This document shows, piece after piece, positions 40,922 to 49,646 of a stretch of 64,000 bases of DNA. A model generated the notes under the pieces. That model saw only the letters and a program-made list of their open reading frames with translations. It ran no database searches and was not told the origin of the DNA. The stretch covers positions 434,001 through 498,000 of the forward strand of contig NZ_BDCD01000002.1 in assembly GCF_001613325.1 (NCBI RefSeq), given 5' to 3'. Within the stretch, counting starts at the first letter, position 1. The number at the start of each line of letters is the position of its first letter. The stretch is from Nocardia yamanashiensis NBRC 100130 (GTDB lineage Bacteria; Actinomycetota; Actinomycetes; Mycobacteriales; Mycobacteriaceae). Made by a program: the position numbers and the translations under genes.

Positions 40922-41938
40922 GTGCAGTGGAAGACAGATGTCGCCGCGCCGAGCGATGCCGCACCGCATTGGCGGGCGGCGGCGACCGAGCGTATGCCCG
41001 AGCTCGGCAGGTTCGGGCAGACGGACACCTTCCCCTGGCTGATCGGGCGCCTGGGCGGGCGGATCGGCGGCGGCGGCCGGATCAAGGTTCTGGAGGCGAT
41101 GGGCCGCAGCGGGGGTCTGGCGCTGGCCTACGCGCCATTGGGCATCCGGCTCGTGTTCCGCAGCAAGCTGACTCGCGTGGACTGTGAGCTGGCCACTTTG
41201 CGCACCGCCTGGAACACGGCGGCCCGCTACGAATGGCACCACCACGTGTACGCGGCCCGGTTCAGCGGATTGTCCACCGCCACCGTGGAACGCGTCGGTG
41301 CCGGCCCCGACGCCCCGGAATGGACCGGGCGGCAACGCCTGCTGCTGCGTGCGGTGGACGAACTGCACGCCGACCGCATGATCTCCGATGCCACCTTCGA
41401 AGGGCTGGCCGAGCACCTGTCGCCCGCGCAGATCGCCGACCTGTGCATGCTGGTCGGGCATTACGAGATGCTCGCCATGCTGCTCAAGACGCACGGTATC
41501 GAACCCGAACCCGGTATGTGGCAGCGCGGTCCGCTGAAATGGGTGCGTGATCAGGGCACCGGCGACGGTATCGCGCCCGGCTGGCTGCCCGCCTTCAATC
41601 GCTATGTGGTCAACCCGTTCACGCGGCTGTACGCCGGAAAGATCCCGCCGTACAGCCTGATTCACCACGAGGGCCGCAAATCCGGTAAGCCGTACGTCAA
41701 TCCGGTGGTCGCCAACTATGCCGACGGCCTGCTGATCGTCCCGCTCCCGTACGGCAGCAAGGCCGACTGGCTGCGCAATATCCGGGCGGCGGGCGGCGGC
41801 TCGGCCACCTACCGGCGCACCACGCGCAAGTTCGTCAACCCGCGCATCGTCGACGCCGCCGGTGCGACGGAACTGCCCGCCGCGGTCCGGCGCTACACCC
41901 GACTGGTGCAGGTACTGGTCGCGGACCTGGTGGACTGA
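40922..41938 (+). CDS. Fusion of CMD-like and Ddn/F420-dependent nitroreductase-like domains
   Basis: 338 residues from GTG 40922 behind GAGGGAAGG. Residues about 20-200 are CMD-like (RVDCELATLRTAWNTAARYE, WHHHVYAARFSGL, RQRLLLRAVDELHADRMISD). Residues about 215-338 match the deazaflavin-dependent nitroreductase family (Ddn, split beta-barrel): LIHHEGRKSGKPYVNPVV, LIVPLPYGSKADWLRNIRAA and a terminal RRYTRLVQVLVADLV. Ddn-type domains bind F420H2 and reduce nitro or quinone-like compounds. A single chain with both folds suggests a two-step reaction or an F420-linked CMD. It is not known to me as a common fusion. A strong terminator follows. Confidence 0.85.
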   Translation: MQWKTDVAAPSDAAPHWRAAATERMPELGRFGQTDTFPWLIGRLGGRIGGGGRIKVLEAMGRSGGLALAYAPLGIRLVFRSKLTRVDCELATLRTAWNTAARYEWHHHVYAARFSGLSTATVERVGAGPDAPEWTGRQRLLLRAVDELHADRMISDATFEGLAEHLSPAQIADLCMLVGHYEMLAMLLKTHGIEPEPGMWQRGPLKWVRDQGTGDGIAPGWLPAFNRYVVNPFTRLYAGKIPPYSLIHHEGRKSGKPYVNPVVANYADGLLIVPLPYGSKADWLRNIRAAGGGSATYRRTTRKFVNPRIVDAAGATELPAAVRRYTRLVQVLVADLVD

Positions 41939-41945
41939 ATCCGGC

Positions 41946-41981
41946 CGGCGGGCCGGAGGCGATCGCTCGTCCGGCCCGCCG
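41946..41981. terminator. Bidirectional hairpin terminator
   Basis: A perfect 12-bp stem CGGCGGGCCGGA/TCCGGCCCGCCG with a 12-base loop, between convergent genes ending at 41938 and 41987. Confidence 0.75.
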
Positions 41982-41986
41982 CGCTG

Positions 41987-43588
41987 TCATTGCGCCGCAA
42001 CGGTATTCGGTACGTGCGCCATCGCGGCCTCGGCCATCGCGCAGATGGTCAGGCTCGGATTCACCCCGACATTCGCCGGCACCGCCGACCCGTCGCAAAC
42101 CAGCAGGTTGGTGTACCCGAACACCCGATGCCGATGGTCGATCACGCCGTGCTCCCGGTCCTTGCCGATGACCGCGCCGCCGAGGAAGTGCGCGGTCATC
42201 GGTGCGGAACCCAGCGTCTCGCCCACCGAAGCGAGGGGTCGTCCGTTCATGCGCCGCGCCGCCAGCGCCGCCACCCGCCGGGCGAGCTGCACGGCCGTCT
42301 CTCCGCTCGGGGCCGCGCCGGCCGCCTCGGTCTGCAATCGCCCGGGCCCGAAGCCGCGCCGCAGCCGCAGCGCCACATCGGTGCCGCGCATGACCGTGAA
42401 GATCACCGTGCGCCGCGACCAGTGCCGTCGCCGCGCCAATTCCCAGAGATAGCCCGGATATCCGGCCAGGAACTGCGCCCAGCGCCCGAGCGCTGACTCC
42501 GCGGTGGTGGCCGGGCCGTACACCAGCGACAGCAGCGCGCCGCCGTCCCCGTAGGTGTTGTTGGTGAAATGCGTGTGCTCGTCCAGGAAGATGCTGGAGG
42601 TGATGGCCGCGTCGCTGCGATAGTCGGCGTCGGCGGCCACGGTGGAGGCGGCCGGAATCGATTCGTCATTGGTGCGCACCACCTCGCCGAGCCGATCGGA
42701 GAGCGCGGGCAGGGAACCGCTCCGCTTGCACGCGGCCAGCAGCTCATTGGTGCCGAGCGCGCCCGCCGCGACCACCACCCCGCGCGCCGTGAATTCCCTT
42801 CGGCCCCGCCGGAATACGCCGGGCCTACGCACCGTCAAGCGATAGCCGTCCGCGCCGGTCCCGTCGCCCAGCGGCGCGATATCGACGACCTTGGAATCGG
42901 GCACCACGACGGCCCCGGCCCGCTCCGCCAGCCACAGATAGTTCTTGGGCAGACTGTTCTTCGCCCCGTACCGGCAGCCCAGCATGCACTGCCCGCAGCG
43001 TACGCAGCCGGTGCGCGCCGGTCCCACGCCGTCGAAATACGGGTCGGGAACGGTCTTTCCGGCTTCCCCGAAGTACACCGCGATAGGAGTGCGCCGATAC
43101 CCGTGCGGCACACCGAGTTCCACCGACAGTTCCCGCATGAGATCGTCCACCGGCCGCGCGCCCTGATACGGCTCCACCCCGAACATCCGCTTCGCGGTCG
43201 CGAAGTGCGGCGCCAATTCCGCACGCCAGTCGGCTAATTCACCCCATTGCGGATGCCGGTAGAAGTCGTCGCCGTCGGGTTGATACATGGTGTTGGCGTA
43301 CACCAGGCTGCCGCCGCCGACGCCCACCCCGGCCAGCACCATGGCGTGCCGGTAGGGCGCGATCCGCAGAATGCCTCGCAAACCGAGCGCGGGCAGCCAC
43401 ACGTAGCGGCGCAATTGGGTGGCGCGTTCGGCGAAGTCACCGTCCTCGAACCGGCGCCCCTGTTCGAGCACGCCGACCCGATATCCTTTCTCGGACAGGC
43501 GCAGCGCCGCCACGCTGGCTCCGAAGCCGCTGCCGACCACGATCCAGTCGAAGTCGAAATTCTCGTGCCCGCACTGGGAACCATCCAC
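41987..43588 (-). CDS. ChoD-like GMC oxidoreductase (second copy)
   Basis: 533 residues. FAD motif WIVVGSGFGASVAALRLSEK, GVGVGGGSLVYANTMY, Cys cluster CVRCGQCMLGC, and the C-terminal APMTAHFLGGAVIG, NLLVCDGSAVPANVGVNPSL. It is closer in its C-terminal HFLGGAVIG-DxEHGVID segment to mycobacterial ChoD than the copy at 27901. The Cys spacing (C-x2-C-x2-C-x3-C) is ferredoxin-like, but metal binding is not established. Oxidation of a sterol or other hydroxy lipid at the expense of O2 or another acceptor is the best guess. An 8-bp inverted repeat lies just upstream. Confidence 0.9.
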   Translation of the reverse strand: MDGSQCGHENFDFDWIVVGSGFGASVAALRLSEKGYRVGVLEQGRRFEDGDFAERATQLRRYVWLPALGLRGILRIAPYRHAMVLAGVGVGGGSLVYANTMYQPDGDDFYRHPQWGELADWRAELAPHFATAKRMFGVEPYQGARPVDDLMRELSVELGVPHGYRRTPIAVYFGEAGKTVPDPYFDGVGPARTGCVRCGQCMLGCRYGAKNSLPKNYLWLAERAGAVVVPDSKVVDIAPLGDGTGADGYRLTVRRPGVFRRGRREFTARGVVVAAGALGTNELLAACKRSGSLPALSDRLGEVVRTNDESIPAASTVAADADYRSDAAITSSIFLDEHTHFTNNTYGDGGALLSLVYGPATTAESALGRWAQFLAGYPGYLWELARRRHWSRRTVIFTVMRGTDVALRLRRGFGPGRLQTEAAGAAPSGETAVQLARRVAALAARRMNGRPLASVGETLGSAPMTAHFLGGAVIGKDREHGVIDHRHRVFGYTNLLVCDGSAVPANVGVNPSLTICAMAEAAMAHVPNTVAAQ

Positions 43589-43601
43589 GTCGTGACCTCC
43601 A

Positions 43602-43630
43602 CGCTACCGATATCCCGGGGGACGGTAGCG
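43602..43630. promoter_or_regulatory. Inverted repeat upstream of the GMC oxidoreductase
   Basis: CGCTACCG (43602-43609) and CGGTAGCG (43623-43630) are perfect 8-bp arms, 13 bp apart, starting 14 bases upstream of the start at 43588. Candidate operator or leader hairpin. Confidence 0.4.
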
Positions 43631-43762
43631 GGGGCGCGAAGCGATCGGCCAGAGCACAGGCGGACGTGCGATTGACAGTTCAAGCCGAAGCACGCGCTGG
43701 TCCCACCTTGGCGCACCGGGTCAACCCGCTGTCCGAAACAGTCGATAACGCAGCGGTTTCCG

Positions 43763-44809
43763 CTACACCGGTTCGGGCACCCGCCCCGGCGCCGGTCGCG
43801 CCCCACGGGCCCGGTACTCCTGCGGCGGGCAGCCCTTCCAGCGCCGGAAGGCCCGGATGAACGAGGCGGCCTCGGCGTATCCGAGCCGGGCCGCCACCTG
43901 GTCGGTGGTCATATCGGTGCGGTCGAGGAGTTCTTCGGAGAGCATCTGCCGGATCTCGTCCAGCAGCGCCCGGAACGAGGTGCCCTCCTCGTTGAGCCGG
44001 CGCGAGAGCGTGCGCGGGCTCATGTACAGCTCGGCCGCCACCGCCGCCTGATCCGGGATCTCGCCCGGATCCCGCACCAGCAGGTCCCGCACCGACCCCG
44101 CGATCCCGGTGCGGGCCTGCCGGCGCGTCAACAGGTCCCGGCACAACTGCTCGAAGGTGCCGCGCGCCCACTCATTGGCTTGCGGCAGTGGCAGATCCAG
44201 GAACATGGCATCGAAAACCGCTTCGTTGCAGTCCGCGCCGAACTCGGGTTCCACCCCGAACGCGGCCACGTGCCGGCTGGTGTCGCTGGGCGCGTCGTGC
44301 CGGAAGGCCACCCGGTCGAACGGGATTCCGACCGAATACAATTCGCGGCCCAGGGTGTGGATGCCGGTCAGTACCCGCTCGGTGAGGAAGGGCCGCACAT
44401 CGGCGGGCACCTCGTGATCGTCGAAGCGCAGATGCGCCCGCCCGTCCCGCTCCTCGAATTCCACCTGGCCGAAGGCGAAGGCGAGTTCCACGTACTTCAG
44501 CGCCACGTCCACCGCGTCGCGCAGGGTGCGGCTGCTCAGCAGCGCCAGACCCCACGGACCGTACATGGAGATGTGATAGCGCCCGCCCGCCTCGATGCCC
44601 AGGCCCGCCACATCCCCGCAGTGGGTGAGCAGATTGCGGACGACGGTGAGTTCCTGGCGGGCGGTGATCTCGGAATTCGGGTCGAGCACGGCGGCCGGCT
44701 CCATCCCGGTTCCGGCCAGGCAGACCGCGGCCGGTATGCCGCGCTCCTCCGCGAGACGCGTCAAGATATGAACGCTGGAGGTGTTCCTCAGCAAATCCCA
44801 GTCGAACAT
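43763..44809 (-). CDS. AraC-family regulator with arabinose-binding-like sensor domain
   Basis: 348 residues. N-terminal sensor (Arabinose_bd type, about 20-205: ISMYGPWGLALLSSRTLRDA is characteristic) and C-terminal AraC helix-turn-helix pair (about 255-335: VAAELYMSPRTLSRRLNEEG, then VAARLGYAEAASFIRAFRRW). This is the OruR/VirS type seen beside lipid-metabolism genes in actinobacteria. It is divergent from the hydrolase preceding the mce operon, with two inverted copies of a motif in between; autoregulation and control of that unit are likely. Confidence 0.92.
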   Translation of the reverse strand: MFDWDLLRNTSSVHILTRLAEERGIPAAVCLAGTGMEPAAVLDPNSEITARQELTVVRNLLTHCGDVAGLGIEAGGRYHISMYGPWGLALLSSRTLRDAVDVALKYVELAFAFGQVEFEERDGRAHLRFDDHEVPADVRPFLTERVLTGIHTLGRELYSVGIPFDRVAFRHDAPSDTSRHVAAFGVEPEFGADCNEAVFDAMFLDLPLPQANEWARGTFEQLCRDLLTRRQARTGIAGSVRDLLVRDPGEIPDQAAVAAELYMSPRTLSRRLNEEGTSFRALLDEIRQMLSEELLDRTDMTTDQVAARLGYAEAASFIRAFRRWKGCPPQEYRARGARPAPGRVPEPV

Positions 44810-44845
44810 GTGCGCGGTGTCCTCATCGACGTCCTACCAACAACT

Positions 44846-44867
44846 ACTCCGGCACGTGATGTGGCGA
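44846..44867 (+). promoter_or_regulatory. Regulator site, copy 1
   Basis: Contains CGGCACGTGATGTGGCGA. Together with the inverted copy at 44958-44979 it agrees over about 22 bases with three mismatches. It starts 37 bases upstream of the AraC gene, a fit for autoregulation. Confidence 0.6.
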
Positions 44868-44957
44868 AATGTACAACTCCACACGGTGCGGTGTGGTCCA
44901 ACTTACAGAACTATGTGTATCAGACGGTAGCGTTCAGTCGATAGAACTTGACTTCAG

Positions 44958-44979
44958 TCGCCACACCATGTGCCGAAGT
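44958..44979 (-). promoter_or_regulatory. Regulator site, copy 2 (inverted)
   Basis: On the - strand reads CGGCACATGGTGTGGCGA, the same motif as copy 1 in opposite orientation, about 95 bases before the hydrolase start at 45075. The arrangement, facing sites flanking a divergent promoter region, suggests looping or independent control of both genes by the AraC protein. Confidence 0.6.
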
Positions 44980-45074
44980 CGCCTCATTTCCCCCGGTAGC
45001 GGCCGTTTTCCGGGCAATTCTCCTACGCTGTCCCGACTGTGGACCGGTACCGCGATCAAGGGAGATATGGGGCG

Positions 45075-46739
45075 ATGCGCACCGAAGAGCGGCTTTCGAG
45101 CACCGATGGAATCCAGCTGAGCATGGTGACCCAGACGCTCCCGCTATCGGATGGCTTCCCGAGTCATCCGGACGAATGCGACGAACTGCGGCACCTGCGG
45201 ATCAAGTGGGCGGACGCCCCGGACGATCCCGCGCGCGCCGACGCGGTGATCGTGCTGCTGCCCGGGGCCATCGCGGGGGCGCGGTCACTGCAACCGCTGG
45301 GGCGCAATACGATTCGCATGCTGGGCGAGGCCGGGTTGATCGCCGAGGTGTGGGTGATCGACCGCCGCGCCAATGGCGTGGAGGATCATTCCGCCATCGA
45401 GGTGGCCATGGCCGAGGGGGATTACCACCTCGCGTTCGACTACTACTACGGCGGCCGCACGGTCGGCGGCCGGCGGTTCGCGGGCTTCCGGCCCGATCGT
45501 GAGCTGGGATTCCTCGCCGAATTCGGGATGGCCCGCACGGTCGAGGACGTGCACGCGGTGCTGTGCCGCGAGATTCCCGACCCGGACGTCCGCGCGGAGA
45601 AGGTCTTCCTGGGCGGGCATTCGCTGGGCGGCATCCAGGCCGGAACCTACGCGGCCTGGGATTTCGACGGCCGCCCCGGGCACGAGCAGATCGCCGGTTT
45701 GATCGCCTTGGACACCGTGACGCATCTGGACCCGTTGCGGCTGGCCGCCCGGCCGTGGCTGGCCCGGTCACTGCGGCCGCTGGCGCGCGGTGTCGAACGG
45801 ATCCCGGCGGCCATGCGGCGCGGGCTGCTGCCGCGCAGCACCGCCGTATTGCGCGGCGGCTGGGGCAATCCCGAAGCCTTCGCCCTGATCGCGGCGGTGG
45901 CGGTGGCGGCCGTGCAGGCGCCGGAGGAGGAGACCGACATCCTGCGACTGCTGCCCGCCACCGGCACCCCGGGCCTGGTGCTGCGCGGCTCCACCGCCCG
46001 GACCTGGCGTGAATTCGTCACCGGCGCACCGGATTACCGCAAGCTGCGGCTGACCAATCAGGCCCTGCTGGGGCTGGTGGGCGGCGCGCACACCTCGATC
46101 AATATGGGGGTGCTGTCCATGAGCTGCGGCGTCCTCGACAGCGAGGCCGTCGCCCCGCGCAGCTTCCCGGTCTCCTACGAGATGGGCCAGCGTCCCGGCA
46201 TCCGCCCGCTGTACCGGGCGCTCTGCGGTACCGGCCCCCGCTACAGCCCGACCTCTTTCGACGAGCTGTACCGCTGGCGCGACTACGACCGCTGCGGCGG
46301 CCCGGACGCGCCGCGGCAAGCCACCCGCACGGGCATTCCCGTCGCCACCCCCGCCAGCGAAGTGGTGAGCCTGGCGGAACTGGCCCCCATGCTCGCGGGC
46401 GGGCGGCTCAATGTGTTCGAGGACTACTTCCCGAACCGTCAAAGCCTCGATGCCACCGCTGTTTTCGCCGGCTGCCGGACCGGTTCGCTGGCGCCCGTCC
46501 GGCACGAGGCGGGCGCGGCGCGGCTGCCGTACGTCAACCTGATGGGGGAGTCCAGCTTCACCTGGGCGCTGACCGACTTGGGCGTGTACCCGGAGAACAC
46601 GCACTGGTTCCCCGGCTACCTGCACTGCGATGTGGCCGCGGGCGCCGATCCGCGCGCCGACGGTTCGCCTGAACCCATCGCGGCCGCCCTGGCGGAGTTC
46701 GTGCGCGCCCATCGGCCGGTGCTGCCGCTCGCCTCCTGA
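45075..46739 (+). CDS. Alpha/beta hydrolase upstream of the mce operon
   Basis: 554 residues from MRTEERLSSTDGIQLSMVTQ; a GTG at 45039 is in frame. Nucleophile motif GHSLGG (KVFLGGHSLGGIQAGTYAAW, about residue 190), preceded by an oxyanion-type LLPGAIAG and DHSAIE segments. No signal peptide, so cytosolic. A late ENTHWFPGYLHCDV stretch may hold the catalytic His. Esterase, thioesterase or lipase activity on an imported lipid is plausible from its position 147 bp before yrbEA and its control by an AraC regulator. Confidence 0.82.
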   Translation: MRTEERLSSTDGIQLSMVTQTLPLSDGFPSHPDECDELRHLRIKWADAPDDPARADAVIVLLPGAIAGARSLQPLGRNTIRMLGEAGLIAEVWVIDRRANGVEDHSAIEVAMAEGDYHLAFDYYYGGRTVGGRRFAGFRPDRELGFLAEFGMARTVEDVHAVLCREIPDPDVRAEKVFLGGHSLGGIQAGTYAAWDFDGRPGHEQIAGLIALDTVTHLDPLRLAARPWLARSLRPLARGVERIPAAMRRGLLPRSTAVLRGGWGNPEAFALIAAVAVAAVQAPEEETDILRLLPATGTPGLVLRGSTARTWREFVTGAPDYRKLRLTNQALLGLVGGAHTSINMGVLSMSCGVLDSEAVAPRSFPVSYEMGQRPGIRPLYRALCGTGPRYSPTSFDELYRWRDYDRCGGPDAPRQATRTGIPVATPASEVVSLAELAPMLAGGRLNVFEDYFPNRQSLDATAVFAGCRTGSLAPVRHEAGAARLPYVNLMGESSFTWALTDLGVYPENTHWFPGYLHCDVAAGADPRADGSPEPIAAALAEFVRAHRPVLPLAS

Positions 46740-46886
46740 GTGACGCGGCGCACAGTCGGAAAGTGTCAACCGCGTGGCTGCCAGTGCCATGGGCAGCATC
46801 GCGACCACTGCATACCGTGCACGAAAGACCTTCGGCCGGGCGCTTTCCGGCTCGGCCCCGGGGGGACATCAGGGAGGAAGCATCAC

Positions 46887-47741
46887 ATGCAGACCGAGTC
46901 GCCGGCCCGGATGCGGGGCGATACGACCACGGCCCTGCAGATCGTCCGCAAGAACTTCTCCGACGTCGCCATCGCGAGCCTGCGCACCTTCGGCCGGACC
47001 GTCGACCTCGGCGTCGAAGCGCTGCGCGGCACGGTGTCCGATGTGCTCGCGCGGAAGTTCCAGTGGCGCGAAATGCTGTATCAGGCTTGGTATCTGATCA
47101 CGGTCACCGCGCTGCCCGCGGTGCTGATGGCGGTGCCGTTCGGGGTCGTGGTGTCGGTGCAGGTCGGCAATCTGATCCATCAGCTGGGGGCGGATTCGCT
47201 GATCGGCGCGGCCGGCGGGCTCGGGGTGATCCAGCAGGGCGCGCCGATCGCGACCGGGCTGCTGCTCGGCGGGGCGGGGGCCTCGGCCATCGCCTCGGAT
47301 CTGGGGGCGCGCACCGTGCGCGAGGAGATCGACGCGCTGCGCACCATGGGCATCAATCCGGTGCACCGGCTGGTGATTCCGCGGGTGGCGGCCATGGTGC
47401 TGGTGGCCCCGCTGCTCAATATCCTGATCATCTTCGTCGGCATCGTGGCCGGCTACTTCGTAGCCATCGGCGCGCAGAACGTGACGCCGGGCAGCTACTG
47501 GGCCACCTTCGGCGCGTTCACCGTGCTGACGGATGTGTGGATCTCGCTGGCCAAGGCGGTGCTGTTCGGGTTCCTGGTGGTGATCGTGGCCTGCCAGCGC
47601 GGGCTGGAGGCCCGGGGCGGGCCGCGCGGGGTGGCCGACGGGGTGAACGCGGCGGTGGTGCTGTCGGTGGCGTCGGTGATCGTGGTGAACCTGGTGATCA
47701 CGCAGGTGGTCGCCATGTTCGTGCCGGTGCGGGTGGCGTGA
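46887..47741 (+). CDS. yrbEA: YrbE/MlaE-family permease subunit A
   Basis: 284 residues from MQTESPARM; AGGGAGGAAG lies just upstream. Five to six membrane helices with the MlaE-type cytosolic EIDALRTMGINPVHRLVIPR loop, which contacts the ATPase. With YrbEB it forms the membrane channel of an Mce lipid importer driven by an MceG-type ATPase; no mceG is present here, so it must be supplied from elsewhere. The stop overlaps the next ATG (TGATG). Confidence 0.93.
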   Translation: MQTESPARMRGDTTTALQIVRKNFSDVAIASLRTFGRTVDLGVEALRGTVSDVLARKFQWREMLYQAWYLITVTALPAVLMAVPFGVVVSVQVGNLIHQLGADSLIGAAGGLGVIQQGAPIATGLLLGGAGASAIASDLGARTVREEIDALRTMGINPVHRLVIPRVAAMVLVAPLLNILIIFVGIVAGYFVAIGAQNVTPGSYWATFGAFTVLTDVWISLAKAVLFGFLVVIVACQRGLEARGGPRGVADGVNAAVVLSVASVIVVNLVITQVVAMFVPVRVA

Positions 47742-48607
47742 TGACGGCCGCACCGTATGCCCCGCGCGGGCTGAATTGGGTTGTGCGCCTGTATCAGCGG
47801 CGCGATCGGGCTTTCACGCCGCTGGAGAACGCCGGGTTCATGCTCGGGTTCGTCGTGCAGGCGCTGGCGGGGATTCCGTTGACGCTGCGGCGGTATCGCG
47901 CCGAGACGCTGCGGGCCATCACCGATATGACCTGGGGCCGTGGCTCTTTGATCGTCGGCGGCGGCACGGTGCCGATGCTGGTGGTGCTGGGGCTGGCCAT
48001 CGGCGCGGGGGTGGGGATCCAAACCTTCACCACCCTGGACATGCTCGGGCTCGGTCCGGTCACCGGCGTGGTGTCGGCGTTCGCCAATACCCGCGAGCTC
48101 GCGCCCATCGCCGCCGCCGTCGGATTCGCGGCGCAGGCCGGGTGCCGGATGACCGCCGAGATCGGATCCATGCGCATCTCCGAGGAGATCGACGCCCTGG
48201 AATCCCTCGGCCTGCGGTCGATTCCGTTCGTGGTGACCACCCGCGTCATCGCCGGCGCGGTGGCCGTGGTGCCCACCTTCCTGATCGCGCTCATGCTGTC
48301 CTACCTGGCCTGCTCCACCGTGGTGGTGCTGCTGCACGGGCAGGCGGGCGGCGTGTACGACCACTACTTCTTCCAGTTCACCAGCGGCTACGACGTGCTC
48401 GCCGCGGTGGTGAAGATCCTGGTGTTCGGGGTCGCGGTCATCCTGATCCATTGCTACTACGGGTTTTTCGCCTCCGGCGGGCCGGAAGGCGTCGGTATCG
48501 CCTCCGGGCGCGCGGTGCGGGCCAGCTTCGTCGCCATCGTCGGTCTGGACATGGTGCTGACGCTGCTGCTGTGGGGCGTCAACTCCTCGATCGAATTCCC
48601 GGGGTAG
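47741..48607 (+). CDS. yrbEB: YrbE/MlaE-family permease subunit B
   Basis: 288 residues, overlapping yrbEA by one base. Membrane helices with the loop EIDALESLGLRSIPFVVTTR homologous to that in YrbEA, and an N-terminal amphipathic helix. Heterodimer partner of YrbEA in the lipid-import complex. The mceA gene starts 4 bp after the stop, with its ribosome-binding site spanning the stop codon. Confidence 0.93.
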   Translation: MTAAPYAPRGLNWVVRLYQRRDRAFTPLENAGFMLGFVVQALAGIPLTLRRYRAETLRAITDMTWGRGSLIVGGGTVPMLVVLGLAIGAGVGIQTFTTLDMLGLGPVTGVVSAFANTRELAPIAAAVGFAAQAGCRMTAEIGSMRISEEIDALESLGLRSIPFVVTTRVIAGAVAVVPTFLIALMLSYLACSTVVVLLHGQAGGVYDHYFFQFTSGYDVLAAVVKILVFGVAVILIHCYYGFFASGGPEGVGIASGRAVRASFVAIVGLDMVLTLLLWGVNSSIEFPG

Positions 48608-48611
48608 GGGC

Positions 48612-49646
48612 ATGCCGAATTACGGAATCCCAGGGGTGAGCATCGGCCGCGGCCGGGCGCGCGGACTCGGGGCGGTCGCCGTCGTGCTCGCGGTCACCGC
48701 CGGGATGGGCTGGAACGCCTACAACGGCCGCGACACCGGTGAGCATCTGCGGATTCAATTGCGCACCGAGCAAATCGGCGAGGGCATCGTCAGCGGGGCG
48801 TCGGTGCGCTACGACGGGGTCGCGGTCGGGGCCATCACCGGCATCGAGCCGATCGGACAGGGGCGGCAGCTGGTCACCCTCGAACTCGACAAGGCGCAGG
48901 CCGCGGGGCTCACCGACGCGCTCACCGTGGACTACGCGCCGGAGAACCTGTTCGGCATCAGCGCGCTCACGCTGCGCCGCGCATCGGGCGGGACGCCACT
49001 ACGGGACGGGCAGCAGATCGATCTGGCGGGCAAGGTCTCCGACGTGACCATGGGCGCGCTGCTGCGCTCGCTCACCCAGACCGGAACCGAGGTGCTGACC
49101 CCGAAACTCACCGAACTCGTCACCCAGCTCAACGGCGATCTGCGGGCCTTCACCCCGATGGTCGAGGCGGTGATCACGCTGAGCCGGCTGGTCGCCGACA
49201 CCCAGCAGTATCCGTCGTCGTATCTGCTGGACAAGTACGCGGGCTTCTTCAACGGTTTCGGCGCGTACACCTCGGCCACCTTCAAACTGGCCAAGGCGAT
49301 CATGGATATCGAGATCTTCGTGACCGATCGGCCGCGCTTCGACGCCTCGGTGACCATGCTGCGCAAGAACGTGCTCGAACAGTTCGCCGACACCCTGAAA
49401 TCGGTGTACGCGAACTTCGGCGCGTTCACCGATCCGCTGGTGCCCGTGGTGGAGGCCATCGCGGGGACCCTGCCGAATCCCGCTGTCTCCCAGGCGGAGA
49501 TGACCGAACTGGTGGACCGGCTGCACCGCATCTTCGCCGACACCCCCGACGGGCCGACAGTGAACGTGCAGGTGGCGTTGAGCGGTGTCCCCGCGGTGGC
49601 CACTCCGCTGCTGGGCCAGCTGGGGCTGACGGGGGGAACGCGGTGA
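48612..49646 (+). CDS. mceA: Mce-family lipid-transport protein A
   Basis: 344 residues. One N-terminal membrane segment (LGAVAVVLAVTAGMGW), then the MlaD/MCE domain (about 45-120: GASVRYDGVAVGAITGIEPI, VDYAPENLFGISALTLRRAS) and the helical Mce_MlaA-type stalk. Six different Mce subunits build a hydrophobic tunnel carrying lipids or sterols across the periplasm. First of six contiguous mce genes. Confidence 0.92.
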   Translation: MPNYGIPGVSIGRGRARGLGAVAVVLAVTAGMGWNAYNGRDTGEHLRIQLRTEQIGEGIVSGASVRYDGVAVGAITGIEPIGQGRQLVTLELDKAQAAGLTDALTVDYAPENLFGISALTLRRASGGTPLRDGQQIDLAGKVSDVTMGALLRSLTQTGTEVLTPKLTELVTQLNGDLRAFTPMVEAVITLSRLVADTQQYPSSYLLDKYAGFFNGFGAYTSATFKLAKAIMDIEIFVTDRPRFDASVTMLRKNVLEQFADTLKSVYANFGAFTDPLVPVVEAIAGTLPNPAVSQAEMTELVDRLHRIFADTPDGPTVNVQVALSGVPAVATPLLGQLGLTGGTR

